NCBI GenBank assembly: GCA_026984515.1
Contig: JALSRZ010000109.1
Span: 1 to 49,231 of the forward strand
Source of the DNA: Thiohalobacter sp.
GTDB lineage: Bacteria; Pseudomonadota; Gammaproteobacteria; DSM-19610
DNA: 49,231 nt
Direction of reading: 5' to 3'
Under the pieces are notes generated by a model. It was not told the origin of the DNA and searched no databases. It was given only the letters and a program-made list of their open reading frames with translations. Position numbers and translations under genes: made by a program. Shown piece after piece: positions 10,657 through 19,015 of the stretch (the first letter of the stretch is position 1; every line of letters begins with the position of its first letter).

Positions 10657-10728
10657 CTGCAGGAGCGGGCTTGCCCGCGAAGCGGGGAGAGTCACACGCC
10701 TTGTTCGCGGGCAAGCCCGCTCCTGCAG
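10657..10728. repeat. REP doublet (BIME) of Pseudomonas-like sequence
   Basis: Two perfect 25-bp inverted copies of a REP unit (10657-10681 and 10704-10728), each with its own small internal hairpin GCGGGC-TT-GCCCGC. The wording GGAGCGGGCTTGCCCGCGAA is close to the REP family of Pseudomonas. It lies between cbbQ and the cbbM terminator, nine bases from the repeat at 10561-10648. Confidence 0.9.
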
Positions 10729-10761
10729 AAAAAAAGCCCCCGTAGATGCGAGGGCTTTTTT
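10729..10761 (-). terminator. Terminator of cbbM
   Basis: Read on the minus strand just after the cbbM stop: a GC stem (GCCCTCG / CGGGGGC, one mismatch tolerated) with a six-base loop and a seven-base U run. An equal A run on the other side also makes it work in reverse. It separates cbbM from cbbQO. Confidence 0.85.
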
Positions 10762-10786
10762 ACATCCGCAAACCAGTAAAACCGGC

Positions 10787-12172
10787 TTACTTGTGTACAC
10801 CCAGCTTGTCGCGCCAACCCGGGTACAACATGTCAGCGTCACCGGGGAAGGACTCAAACGCACGCGCGAATTCCTTATGATCCCTGGCGAAATCGATCGG
10901 GTCGGCACCGGCCTTCCAGCACTCGTAGGCCTGGCGCAGGGAGATCGCACCGGCAGCCGGGCTGTCGATGTGGCCATAGGAACCGCCACCGGCCGTGTTG
11001 ATGACGTTGCCGTGGCCCAGGTTCTCGAAGAAACCGGGCAGGCGCAGCGCGTTCATGCCACCGGAGATGATCGGTGTAGTCGGCTTCATGCCATACCATT
11101 TCTGGTAGTAGACCGGCCCCTGGCATTCGTCGCGTTCGATCATGTACGCAATGATCTTGTCGTCGTGACCACCTTCCATTTTACCGTAACCCATGGTGCC
11201 GACATGGATACCGGAAGCACCCTGCAGACGGGCGATCTTGGCCAGTACATAGGCGGTATACCCGCGCCTGGAAGAAGGCGAGGTGATCATGCCATGACCG
11301 GCACGGTGGTAGTGCAGGTACTGGTTCGGGTACTGGCGACGAGCCGTAGTGATCATACCGGGACCACCCACGAAACCATCGACCAGGAAAGCCACCTTGT
11401 CAGCATCTTCGCCAAAGGTCTCCAGGATGTAATCCGCGCGGGCGCACATTTCAAAGTGGTCGTCAGCGGTGATGTTGGCCGAAAACAACTTGGCCTGGCC
11501 GGTTTCATCCTGGGCACGCTTGAGCGCATCGGCGACCAGCGGAATCACCTTCTTGGTGGGACAGAATACCTGGTTGCCCTGGGGTTCGTCGTTCTTGATG
11601 AAGTCGCCACCCAGCCAGAACTGGTAGGCCGCTTCGGCGAAAGGCTCGGGACGCAGGCCCAGCTTGGGCTTGATGATGGTACCGGCGATGTAACCGCCAT
11701 CCTTGAGCGGACGGTCGAGGATACGCCACAGGTCCGTGATATCCTTCGCCGGGCCGTCGAACAGCTGAATCGCGCGCGGCGGGACAAAGAGATCGATCAT
11801 CTGACCGTGGGCTATATCGCCCATGCCCTGGTTGTTACCGATGGCCATGGTCAGGAAGGACACGATCATCATGCGACCATCAGTGATATTACGGTCGAAC
11901 AGCTCCAGCGGATAGGCAATACGCATATCCTCGTTGGCTTCGTCGATGTGGTAGACCAGCGCATCAACGCCCTTGGTGAAATCGTCGGTCGTACAGACTT
12001 CCACGTTGGTGCCGGTGGAGGACTCAGCCGCAAAATGGGAAGCGGCTTCAAGGTAACCATGGCCGCTTGCCGGCTTCATCTTGTAAGCAACAAGAATATG
12101 GTTACCGCCCGCGATCAGGTCCTCTTCTTTGAGGCTGAGATCGGAATAACGCTGGGATTGGTCGAGAGCCAT
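10787..12172 (-). CDS. cbbM: Form II RubisCO large subunit
   Basis: Ribulose-bisphosphate carboxylase/oxygenase of the form II type, which works without a small subunit. The 461 residues carry the active-site lysine K168 in [13 protein letters not shown], the carbamylated lysine K193 in [13 protein letters not shown], and the mobile loop lysine K331 in MGYGKMEGG. These phrases are diagnostic for form II (Rhodospirillum rubrum/Thiobacillus type). No cbbS gene and no carboxysome genes are nearby. The ATG has AGGAG eight bases upstream. A CbbR-like palindrome sits about 140 bases upstream and a terminator directly follows. Form II enzymes have low specificity and suit high-CO2, low-oxygen settings. 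Confidence 0.99.
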   Translation of the reverse strand: MALDQSQRYSDLSLKEEDLIAGGNHILVAYKMKPASGHGYLEAASHFAAESSTGTNVEVCTTDDFTKGVDALVYHIDEANEDMRIAYPLELFDRNITDGRMMIVSFLTMAIGNNQGMGDIAHGQMIDLFVPPRAIQLFDGPAKDITDLWRILDRPLKDGGYIAGTIIKPKLGLRPEPFAEAAYQFWLGGDFIKNDEPQGNQVFCPTKKVIPLVADALKRAQDETGQAKLFSANITADDHFEMCARADYILETFGEDADKVAFLVDGFVGGPGMITTARRQYPNQYLHYHRAGHGMITSPSSRRGYTAYVLAKIARLQGASGIHVGTMGYGKMEGGHDDKIIAYMIERDECQGPVYYQKWYGMKPTTPIISGGMNALRLPGFFENLGHGNVINTAGGGSYGHIDSPAAGAISLRQAYECWKAGADPIDFARDHKEFARAFESFPGDADMLYPGWRDKLGVHK

Positions 12173-12307
12173 GCTAGTTCTCCTCGCAGATTGACAATGT
12201 AAAAAACCGGTTTGTTGATCAACCCGGGAAAATGCACCGTGACCAACAGAAGGGCGGTACTTTACGTTCTGCGAGCAATAAATAACACTCAGGGTTTTTG
12301 ATTGTTA

Positions 12308-12327
12308 CCATAAATATTTACTTATGG
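12308..12327. promoter_or_regulatory. CbbR-type palindrome upstream of cbbM
   Basis: An inverted repeat CCATAA-N8-TTATGG in the AT-rich gap (12173-12342) before cbbM. It contains TAA-N8-TTA, one base longer than the palindrome before cbbR. It lies 136-155 bases upstream of the cbbM start, a usual place for an activator site given a leader of some length. It abuts the 3' end of the YkgJ-type gene. The assignment to CbbR is inference. Confidence 0.5.
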
Positions 12328-12342
12328 GAAAACTCCGTTCGG

Positions 12343-13227
12343 TCAGGATGCGGCCGGATCCTCGTTATCCACCCCCATTTCTTCGCGTAATGCGCGCTGT
12401 TCCCTGCGGCGCTGAACCAGTTTTTCTTCCGCATCCGCCTTTTTCTCAATGGATTCCTCGGCAAACATGACCTGGCGGATCATCCGGTCACCGAATTTCA
12501 GCAGCGCCAGATCGTCCTCCATCAGCTCCCTGCGGGTGGCCTCATCGATCACAAAGCTCTGGCTGAAACCCTCGCTGTCCACGAAAGCGCGAAAGCGGTC
12601 CATGTCATAACAGGCCATAAAGAAGAACTGCAGGCTGGTTTTTGACAGTTTGCCGATCGAGGGGCCTGCCGACTTCATTTTCAGGATCAACTGCCGCCAG
12701 GCACGCCCCTGCTCGTCATACTCTATCAGCCCCTGCTCCTTACGGTATTCACCGATGGTGATCTCGCGGTCTTCCAGGTGGCCCTTGCAGTGATCTTCCT
12801 CCACCAGCGCATAGGATGCGCGGTCAAAGTTCTCGTCGGCGCGGCGCATGGACAACAGGCCGACCGGGTAGTAGCGACAGGCAGTCGGCCGGTCTTCGTA
12901 GACACTGCAACCCTCTTCCGTCATGAACTGGCAGGCAGTCCCGCCTTCCACCGGCTTGTATTTCACACCGGCAATGCTGTTGGCGGCAAACTCGAACGGG
13001 ATGGTGTATTTTTTCAGGAATTCCGATGCAGTCAGGCCCAGGCGCTGCTTGAGACGAATGATGTCATACGGGGTGAGCGTGATATCGATGTTGCTGCAAC
13101 AGGCGTTAAAACATTCGATCCCCTTGTAACACCGGAATTTGATGACATGGTCTTCATCAAAGGTTTTCGGTGTCACGGGACTGGGTTCAAACGGTGACTC
13201 TCCGATATTGATTTCCACATCGGCCAT
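12343..13227 (-). CDS. YkgJ-family cysteine cluster protein
   Basis: A 294-residue protein with the zinc/iron-chelating YkgJ cysteine pattern: CYKGIECFNACC at about residues 33-44, then CQFMTEEGCSVYEDRPTACRYYPVG about 60 residues later. The last ~40 residues are charged and helical, likely a coiled coil. The frame is open 38 codons further upstream, but ATG at 13227 has GAGGT at the right distance and opens with MADVEINIG. It lies between the aprA terminator and the cbbM control region, and probably has its own promoter. Members of this family often sit beside sulfur or C1 metabolism genes; the function is not established, metal-cluster handling being a guess. Confidence 0.85.
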   Translation of the reverse strand: MADVEINIGESPFEPSPVTPKTFDEDHVIKFRCYKGIECFNACCSNIDITLTPYDIIRLKQRLGLTASEFLKKYTIPFEFAANSIAGVKYKPVEGGTACQFMTEEGCSVYEDRPTACRYYPVGLLSMRRADENFDRASYALVEEDHCKGHLEDREITIGEYRKEQGLIEYDEQGRAWRQLILKMKSAGPSIGKLSKTSLQFFFMACYDMDRFRAFVDSEGFSQSFVIDEATRRELMEDDLALLKFGDRMIRQVMFAEESIEKKADAEEKLVQRRREQRALREEMGVDNEDPAAS

Positions 13228-13324
13228 AGCGGCATACCTCTGCATCATAGTATTGAATGTCGGTGGATCGGCTAGGATACCACGAGTCCGCACACCCGAA
13301 TCAGCCACGGAAAACGCGGAAAAT

Positions 13325-13360
13325 AAAAAAAGCCCGGACACCTGAAAGGCACCCGGACTT
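13325..13360 (-). terminator. Terminator of the sat-aprBA operon
   Basis: On the minus strand, about 28 bases after the aprA stop: a 13-bp stem (AAGTCCGGGTGCC / GGTGTCCGGGCTT, including G-U pairs) with a six-base loop and a run of seven U. Confidence 0.85.
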
Positions 13361-13387
13361 CCTGATCAAGCTACTGTTCAGTAAGAC

Positions 13388-15370
13388 TTACTTGAACAGC
13401 TTGCTCTTGTCGACCAGATCCACGTGCTGGCGCTTGAAGCAGGTCCACTTCTTGGACTCGCGATCGTAGATCGAGTTGACGAAGCACTTCCAGTTCTCCT
13501 CGTCGACCAGGTTGTAGTCGGCGCGGTAGTAGAAACCCGGGTAGCGGGATTCTTCACGGAACTCGATGTGCTTCATGTGGGCTTCAGCCGTAATGATGCG
13601 GTGGTAGTTCTCCCAGGCACGCAGCAGTTCGTGCAGGTCCTTGGCGCGCATCTTCTCGGCATCTTCCTTCAACATGTCGAGCTTCTCACCGGCGACTTCC
13701 AGCATCTTGCCGTTGGTCTGGTAGTAGGTTGCAACACCGGCCACGTACTCGTCCATGATCTTCTGCAGGCGGAACTGCAGCATCTTGGGCGTAATGTAGT
13801 TCGGGTTGATATCGATCGCTGTGGAGTAATCCTTGTGCTCCAGGAAGTTCCTGACCGGCTTGTAGATCTCGGCCACCAGGTCATCCACGGAATCCGCCAG
13901 TTCCGGCTTCAGGTCCGGGTTGTCCAGGCAGTACTTGACCATGGACTTGGCGCACATGCGACCTTCAGCGTGAGAACCGGAGGAGAACTTGTGACCGGAG
14001 GCGCCCACGCCATCACCGGCAGTGAACAGGCCCTGGACCGTCGTCATACCGCGGTAGCCCCAGTTCCAGCCCTTCGGCAGGTGATCCGGAACGCCGGCCT
14101 CACCTTCATCCGTCGGCGCACCGACATCGGTAGGACCGGAGACCCAGATGCCGCAGCAACCGGAGTGGGAACCCAGCAGGTAGGGTTCGGTCGGCATCAG
14201 CTCGGAGTTCTTCTTCTCCGGCTCGATGTTCTCACCGACCCAGATACCACACTGGCCAACACACATGTCGAGGAAATCTTCCCAGGCTTCTGCTTCCAGG
14301 TGCTTCACTTCGCGCGGCGACAGGGTTTCGCGCAGGTTGGCGAGTGCGGTCACGGTGTCCATGTAGATCGGACCGCGGCCTTCACGCATTTCCTTCAGCA
14401 TCAGGTGGTTACGCAGGCAGGAAGCCGGAACGGCCGCCTGGCCATAAGGAGGATAATCGTCCAGCATCTCCTTGTTGCGATCCATGTACACTTCTTCGAA
14501 GGCGTTGGTAGCCTTGGCCTTGAACAGCAGGAACCAGGCACCCACAGGACCATAACCGTCCTTGAAGCGGGTCGGTACGAAACGGTTTTCCATCAGCGTC
14601 AGCTCGGCACCGGCTTCAGCAGCCATTGCATAGGTCGAACCGGCATTCCACACCGGGTACCAGGCACGGCCCTGGCCTTCACCCACGGAGCGGGGACGGA
14701 ACAGGTTGACGCAGCCACCGGCGGCCAGCAGGCAGGCCTTGAACTTGTAGACGACAACCTTGTGGTCACGAGTGGAGAAACCGACTGCACCGGCAATGCG
14801 GTTCTTGTCGTTCTTGTCGTTGACCAGCTTGACGATGAAGATACGCTCCTGGATGTTATCGATACCCAGCGCTTTCTTGGCGGCTTCCGCAACGATCCAC
14901 TTGTAGGATTCGCCGTTGATCATGATCTGCCACTTACCGGAACGAACGGGCTTGCCGCCGTCCTTCAGCGGGGTCATGCCCTTGGAACCGTCGTGGCGTT
15001 CGCCGTTTTCGTCGGTCTTCCAGATCGGCAGGCCCCATTCCTCGAACAGGTGCACCGATTCGTCGACGTGGCGGCCCAGGTCGTAGGCCAGGTCGTCACG
15101 GGTGATGCCCATCAGGTCGTTGGAGACCATGCGGGCGTAGTCCGCCGGATCCTGCTCGGTGCCGATGTAGGTGTTGATGGCGGACAGGCCCTGCGCAACG
15201 GCGCCGGAGCGGTCCATTGCAGCCTTGTCGACCAGCTTGATTTTCAGGTCGGTGCCTTCGGCCCAACGCATGATTTCGAATGCAGCGCCGCAGCATGCCA
15301 TACCACCGCCGATAAGAAGAATATCAACTTCTTCCTCGACGACTTCAGGATTTCCGAATTCTCCTGCCAT
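13388..15370 (-). CDS. aprA: Adenylylsulfate (APS) reductase, alpha subunit
   Basis: FAD-containing catalytic subunit of dissimilatory APS reductase. In a sulfur oxidiser it works in reverse, joining sulfite to AMP to form APS. The 660 residues show an N-terminal FAD fold (DILLIGGGMACCGAAFEI, about 12-29), the VVVYKFKACLLAAGGCVNLFRPRSVGEG segment at the flavin, LLGSHSGCCGIWVSGPTD, and the C-terminal aromatic region ending DYNLVDEENWKCFVNSIYD. Length and phrases match the family well. It is last in the sat-aprB-aprA operon. No aprM membrane anchor gene is next to it, so electrons must reach the quinone pool by another partner such as QmoABC encoded elsewhere. Confidence 0.98.
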   Translation of the reverse strand: MAGEFGNPEVVEEEVDILLIGGGMACCGAAFEIMRWAEGTDLKIKLVDKAAMDRSGAVAQGLSAINTYIGTEQDPADYARMVSNDLMGITRDDLAYDLGRHVDESVHLFEEWGLPIWKTDENGERHDGSKGMTPLKDGGKPVRSGKWQIMINGESYKWIVAEAAKKALGIDNIQERIFIVKLVNDKNDKNRIAGAVGFSTRDHKVVVYKFKACLLAAGGCVNLFRPRSVGEGQGRAWYPVWNAGSTYAMAAEAGAELTLMENRFVPTRFKDGYGPVGAWFLLFKAKATNAFEEVYMDRNKEMLDDYPPYGQAAVPASCLRNHLMLKEMREGRGPIYMDTVTALANLRETLSPREVKHLEAEAWEDFLDMCVGQCGIWVGENIEPEKKNSELMPTEPYLLGSHSGCCGIWVSGPTDVGAPTDEGEAGVPDHLPKGWNWGYRGMTTVQGLFTAGDGVGASGHKFSSGSHAEGRMCAKSMVKYCLDNPDLKPELADSVDDLVAEIYKPVRNFLEHKDYSTAIDINPNYITPKMLQFRLQKIMDEYVAGVATYYQTNGKMLEVAGEKLDMLKEDAEKMRAKDLHELLRAWENYHRIITAEAHMKHIEFREESRYPGFYYRADYNLVDEENWKCFVNSIYDRESKKWTCFKRQHVDLVDKSKLFK

Positions 15371-15422
15371 TTGTAATTACCTCTAGTACTTGAATCTGAA
15401 AGTGAATACTGTTTCGCGGACC

Positions 15423-15890
15423 TTACAGGTTGATCAGCTCGCTGCGATCGCCTGCGCGGAAGCCGTTCTCCTGACAGAAGAAACCGATGTCTGCGATCTT
15501 GGACATATCCGCAGCGGGCTTGCCTGCGTAGGGATCGATGGAACCTTCCGGTGTGGTGCGGATCGGGAACTTGAAGCGCTTCATGGTGCCGTTGCGGAAC
15601 TTGATGGTCCACATGATGGAGTCGGTACCACGCAGGGGCTGCACGGAGCCGCCCAGCGGTACGATATCGGCATAGTGACGGGCTTCGATCGCCTGCTGCG
15701 GGCAGATCTTCACGCAGGAGTAGCATTCCCAGCACTGCTCGGGCTCCTGGTTGAAGGCGCGCATGGCATGGCCGGTTTCAGAACCGTCCTTGTCCAGCTT
15801 CATGAGGTCGTGGGGGCAGATATACATGCAAGCAGTCTTGTCCTGGCCCTTGCAACCGTCGCACTTGTCTGTACGTACAAATGTAGGCAT
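15423..15890 (-). CDS. aprB: APS reductase, beta (iron-sulfur) subunit
   Basis: Ferredoxin-like electron-transfer subunit of APS reductase, 155 residues. Two [4Fe-4S] clusters are visible: C10, C13, C21, C25 and C53, C56, C59, C63 with the family phrase CWECYSCVKICPQQAIEARHY. The C-terminal half (FKFPIRTTPEGSIDPYAGKPAADMSKI) is the arm that wraps around AprA. It lies 52 bases before aprA and 76 bases after sat on the same strand. Confidence 0.98.
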   Translation of the reverse strand: MPTFVRTDKCDGCKGQDKTACMYICPHDLMKLDKDGSETGHAMRAFNQEPEQCWECYSCVKICPQQAIEARHYADIVPLGGSVQPLRGTDSIMWTIKFRNGTMKRFKFPIRTTPEGSIDPYAGKPAADMSKIADIGFFCQENGFRAGDRSELINL

Positions 15891-15966
15891 GGTTTCTCTC
15901 CGTTTTTACTTTACTTCAGTGATATATCATCCGCCGCCGGCTGCCCGGCAACGGTCTCTAGAGTCG

Positions 15967-17184
15967 TTATTTTGCCGAGTGACCCGACATCTTGATCTCG
16001 ACCTTGTCTTCTTCCTTGATGCCGCTGTAATAGGCACGCAGGATTTCCAGCACTTCCGGACGCGAGAACTTGTCCGAAACGTCTTCACCCTCGGACAGCG
16101 CCTTGCGCAGCTTGGTACCCGACAGCAGGATGCGGTCCGGGCCTTCGTGCGGACAGGTCTTCATCGAAGCCATGCCGTCGCACTTGTTGCACCAGAAGGT
16201 CCAGTCGATCTTGAGCGGCTGGGTTTCCAGCGCATCCGCGTCGATTTCGTCGAAGATGGTGTGTGCGTCAAACGGGCCGTAGTAGTCACCGACACCGGCA
16301 TGGTCGCGACCGACGATCTGGTGAGAACAGCCGTAGTTCTGGCGGAACAACGCATGCAACAGCGCCTCGCGCGGACCGGCGTAGCGCATATCCAGCGGGT
16401 AACCGGCCTGGATCACGGTGTTGTCGGAAAAGTATTTTTCAATCAGCGTGCCGATCGCATTACTGCGCACGTCGGCCGGAATATCGCCGGGCTTCAGCTT
16501 GCCCAGCAGGGAATGGATCAGAACACCGTCGAGGGTCTCGATGGCGATCTTGGCCAGGTATTCGTGGGAACGGTGCATCGGGTTGCGGGTCTGGAACGCT
16601 GCAATGGTCTTCCAGCCGCGCTTTTCAAACTCGGCACGGGTCTGCGCGGGTGTCATGAACTGGTCGCCGTACTGTTCGGGGAAACCACCCTGGGACAACA
16701 CCTTGATCGGGCCGGCGAGGTTGACATCGCCCTGCTCCATGACCATCTTCACACCCGGGTGCTCCATATCCGTGGTCTTGTAGACCATCATGCACTCGTG
16801 TTTCTTGTCGATGCCGAATTTCTCGGTCACCTTCATGGTAGCCAGGATCTCGTCGCGCTCTGCATCATACAGCGCTACGTCGTCACCTTCGCTGATAGAA
16901 TCCGCAGTGGCCTGATCGGTAGACAGGGTAACCGGGATCGGCCAGAACAGGCCACTGGCCATCTTCATGCCGTCGCAGACGCCTTCCCAGTCGGCGTGGG
17001 TCATGAAACCATCCAGCGGGGTAAAACCACCGATACCCATCATGATGATGTCGCCGGCTTCGCGCGAAGACACATTGACTTTGGGCAGTGATGCGGCGCG
17101 ATCTTTTTCAGATGCAAGTGCATCGCCTTCGAGAAGCAGCGGCTTTAAATCGCCACCGCCATGGGGCTTCACTAAACTGGACAT
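15967..17184 (-). CDS. sat: ATP sulfurylase (sulfate adenylyltransferase)
   Basis: Converts APS and pyrophosphate into sulfate and ATP when run in the oxidative direction, so it recovers energy from sulfite by substrate-level phosphorylation. The 405-residue homo-oligomeric (dissimilatory) type shows [13 protein letters not shown] and [18 protein letters not shown], the nucleotide- and APS-binding motifs. I chose the ATG at 17184 ([11 protein letters not shown]) because AAGGAG sits five bases before it; the frame is open for five codons more. First gene of sat-aprB-aprA. The unknown secreted-protein gene is divergent from it across a 370-base gap. Confidence 0.97.
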   Translation of the reverse strand: MSSLVKPHGGGDLKPLLLEGDALASEKDRAASLPKVNVSSREAGDIIMMGIGGFTPLDGFMTHADWEGVCDGMKMASGLFWPIPVTLSTDQATADSISEGDDVALYDAERDEILATMKVTEKFGIDKKHECMMVYKTTDMEHPGVKMVMEQGDVNLAGPIKVLSQGGFPEQYGDQFMTPAQTRAEFEKRGWKTIAAFQTRNPMHRSHEYLAKIAIETLDGVLIHSLLGKLKPGDIPADVRSNAIGTLIEKYFSDNTVIQAGYPLDMRYAGPREALLHALFRQNYGCSHQIVGRDHAGVGDYYGPFDAHTIFDEIDADALETQPLKIDWTFWCNKCDGMASMKTCPHEGPDRILLSGTKLRKALSEGEDVSDKFSRPEVLEILRAYYSGIKEEDKVEIKMSGHSAK

Positions 17185-17551
17185 GAGACTCCTTACCAAG
17201 CTGGCTTATCTATATGTTATCCGCGCGCAAGCACGCCATTCCTGCCTCGCGACAGGGGGTGTAACCTTAATGATGTAAAGAGGGAAATCCAGTCAGTTAA
17301 ATTTACTCCAGCATAAAGCCACCTTATTGTTTGGCTTTCAGGTTGCCATACTTTATAACCTATTGTATAAAATGAATTTATTAGAATACCTGACAAAAGT
17401 TGCAGGCCGCCCCGGCAGTGGATCGACAAGCCTCACGGCATAAAGTAGACAACTTCTACATTGGTGACCAGGCCGCTCAATAAAGGTGGCGAGCGCCTGT
17501 ATCGGACCGGAATCGCCGTGGAGCGGCGAAGATCAACGCAAGGGAGACGCC
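17185..17551. promoter_or_regulatory. Divergent control region of sat-aprBA and the unknown gene
   Basis: An AT-rich island (about 17275-17400) in GC-rich surroundings, the expected place for the sat promoter and for that of the rightward gene. It contains TTTATTAGAATA at 17377-17388, which recurs exactly at 18895-18906 in front of soeA. No clear sigma-70 pair stands out. The open frame 17217-17429 on the minus strand has no coding character. Confidence 0.4.
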
Positions 17552-18796
17552 GTGCATCATCAACAAGCAGTGCGCCGGGCCTGTGTACTGGCCTGCACCG
17601 GCTGGCTGTTCCTCAGCGCGGCACTGGCTCAGCCAGGCGCCGTTCCCGTCTCGGGCTGCGCCTCACCCGATGCCCTGGCGGTTGTTCCCGCGGCACAACT
17701 GCCGGCCTTGCTGGGCAAACCGGTACAGCAGGTCACACTGCTGCAGTACCGGGACAGCGAATTGTCACCGATCGTCACGCAGATCGATCAGCGGGACCAG
17801 GACGGACGTTACCTGCTGAAAGACGTGTCCGACCAGGACGGCCCTGCGCTGCTGGGTCCGGACGACGAAATCGTTTTCCGACTGTCCGATGGCGCAGCTC
17901 GCCTGCCAGCCGGGTTCCCACGGGCAGAATCGCTGGTTGAAATAGCCATCGGGGAAACCGGCTGGGTGTACGCCGGGTTGTCCGGGCGGGCGGCGCAGCC
18001 GCCTGCCCGGGCGCGGACCCGCTACCTGCCGGACACCGACAGCATCGAAACCGACGTGTACAAAATCGGCTTTGCAGAACGGCACCCGTTCCTCATCGAC
18101 CGCTTTCAGTGGCGGCTCGACGACAGGCACTGGCACCCGAATTCGCTCGATGCCATGAAAATCCGCCACCAGGGGGTCATGTTCGGCTTCATCCCCTTCC
18201 GGCGCACGTCAAAGGATTACAGCTCCCGCCTGACCCGGGTGAAAACCGGCCCACTGCGGGTGATCCGCCGCACGGAAAACAGTGTCCGTATCTTCTGGCA
18301 GCTGAAAACACCGGCGCTCTACGTGGACTACGTGATGATGCCCGGCAGCTTTGTCATGGACACCATTGTGGATATCCCCTTCAACCTGGGCCTGTTTTTC
18401 AGCCATGTCGAAACATTGACAACGATCGACTGGCTCGATACACCGGGGTTGCCGCAACTGACCATTCGCTCACCGGCGGCAACCTCCGGCCTGCCAGTGA
18501 ACGGACGAATGAGCCATGCAAAGACCCGCTTTAACCAGCTCAGCGATACCCGCTTTTCGGTACACAGTGCCTGGGGTTCGGTGTATGTACAGCTGGATAT
18601 CCCGGATGATTTCCCGATCAAACCCTGGTTGTTCCTGAGTGACCGGGCCGATGTGATCGATCCGCCGGAGAACCAGCCCGGCCAGTTTGGCAATGTCGGC
18701 TACCGGACGACCGGCTGGGAAAACATCGATACCGAAGTCCATCACCTGAAGTTCACTACCTGTATGATTCCGGCAGACGTTCAGCAGGCGCCATAA
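17552..18796 (+). CDS. Secreted protein of unknown function in the sulfite-oxidation locus
   Basis: A 414-residue protein with a signal peptide (basic start, hydrophobic VLACTGWLFLSAALA, cleavage near ALAQP) and a mature part rich in beta-strand-like sequence. A conserved-looking core runs from about residues 160 to 290, with phrases such as MFGFIPFRRTSKDYSSRLTR, VRVIRRTEN-like VIRRTENSVRIFWQL and SFVMDTIVDIPFNLGLFFS. Few cysteines; no heme, iron-sulfur or transmembrane motif. I recognise no family. The GTG at 17552 has AGGGAG seven bases upstream; the open frame starts 22 codons earlier without signal-peptide character. It is between sat and soeA, on the soe strand, with a 219-base gap to soeA. 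Confidence 0.75.
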   Translation: MHHQQAVRRACVLACTGWLFLSAALAQPGAVPVSGCASPDALAVVPAAQLPALLGKPVQQVTLLQYRDSELSPIVTQIDQRDQDGRYLLKDVSDQDGPALLGPDDEIVFRLSDGAARLPAGFPRAESLVEIAIGETGWVYAGLSGRAAQPPARARTRYLPDTDSIETDVYKIGFAERHPFLIDRFQWRLDDRHWHPNSLDAMKIRHQGVMFGFIPFRRTSKDYSSRLTRVKTGPLRVIRRTENSVRIFWQLKTPALYVDYVMMPGSFVMDTIVDIPFNLGLFFSHVETLTTIDWLDTPGLPQLTIRSPAATSGLPVNGRMSHAKTRFNQLSDTRFSVHSAWGSVYVQLDIPDDFPIKPWLFLSDRADVIDPPENQPGQFGNVGYRTTGWENIDTEVHHLKFTTCMIPADVQQAP

Positions 18797-19015
18797 CCAC
18801 CGGCCGCCTGGTGATTTCCGCAACAGGTCTCTACCGCGAGAAGCCAGCTTATAATTGTAACCTTTTGTTTTAACATACATTTAGTAATATCCCGTTTATT
18901 AGAATATTATGATATTTTATGACGGTTTCAGTAACGCTGATTGGCCAGGGTCTACACTGGTCCAGTACATTGCCCGGTCTTTTGACCCGCACGGCCACTC
19001 ACCAGGGATCGCACC
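18797..19015 (+). promoter_or_regulatory. Control region upstream of soeABC
   Basis: An AT-rich stretch (18850-18925) unlike its surroundings, holding the second copy of TTTATTAGAATA (18895-18906) and the AT-rich ATATTATGATATTTTATG beside it. It probably contains the soeA promoter. The exact -10/-35 assignment is ambiguous. Confidence 0.4.

Noticed and set aside
10657-10728. CRISPR-like repeats
   Set aside because: The repeated units are inverted, only two, and of REP type; there are no spaced direct repeats or cas genes anywhere in the window.
10793-12202. 469-codon open frame opposite cbbM
   Set aside because: Shadow frame of form II RubisCO; no independent signal.
13424-15376. 650-codon open frame on the strand opposite aprA
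   Set aside because: It is a shadow of aprA caused by strong codon bias in GC-rich DNA; the product is low in recognisable domains and aprA is certain.
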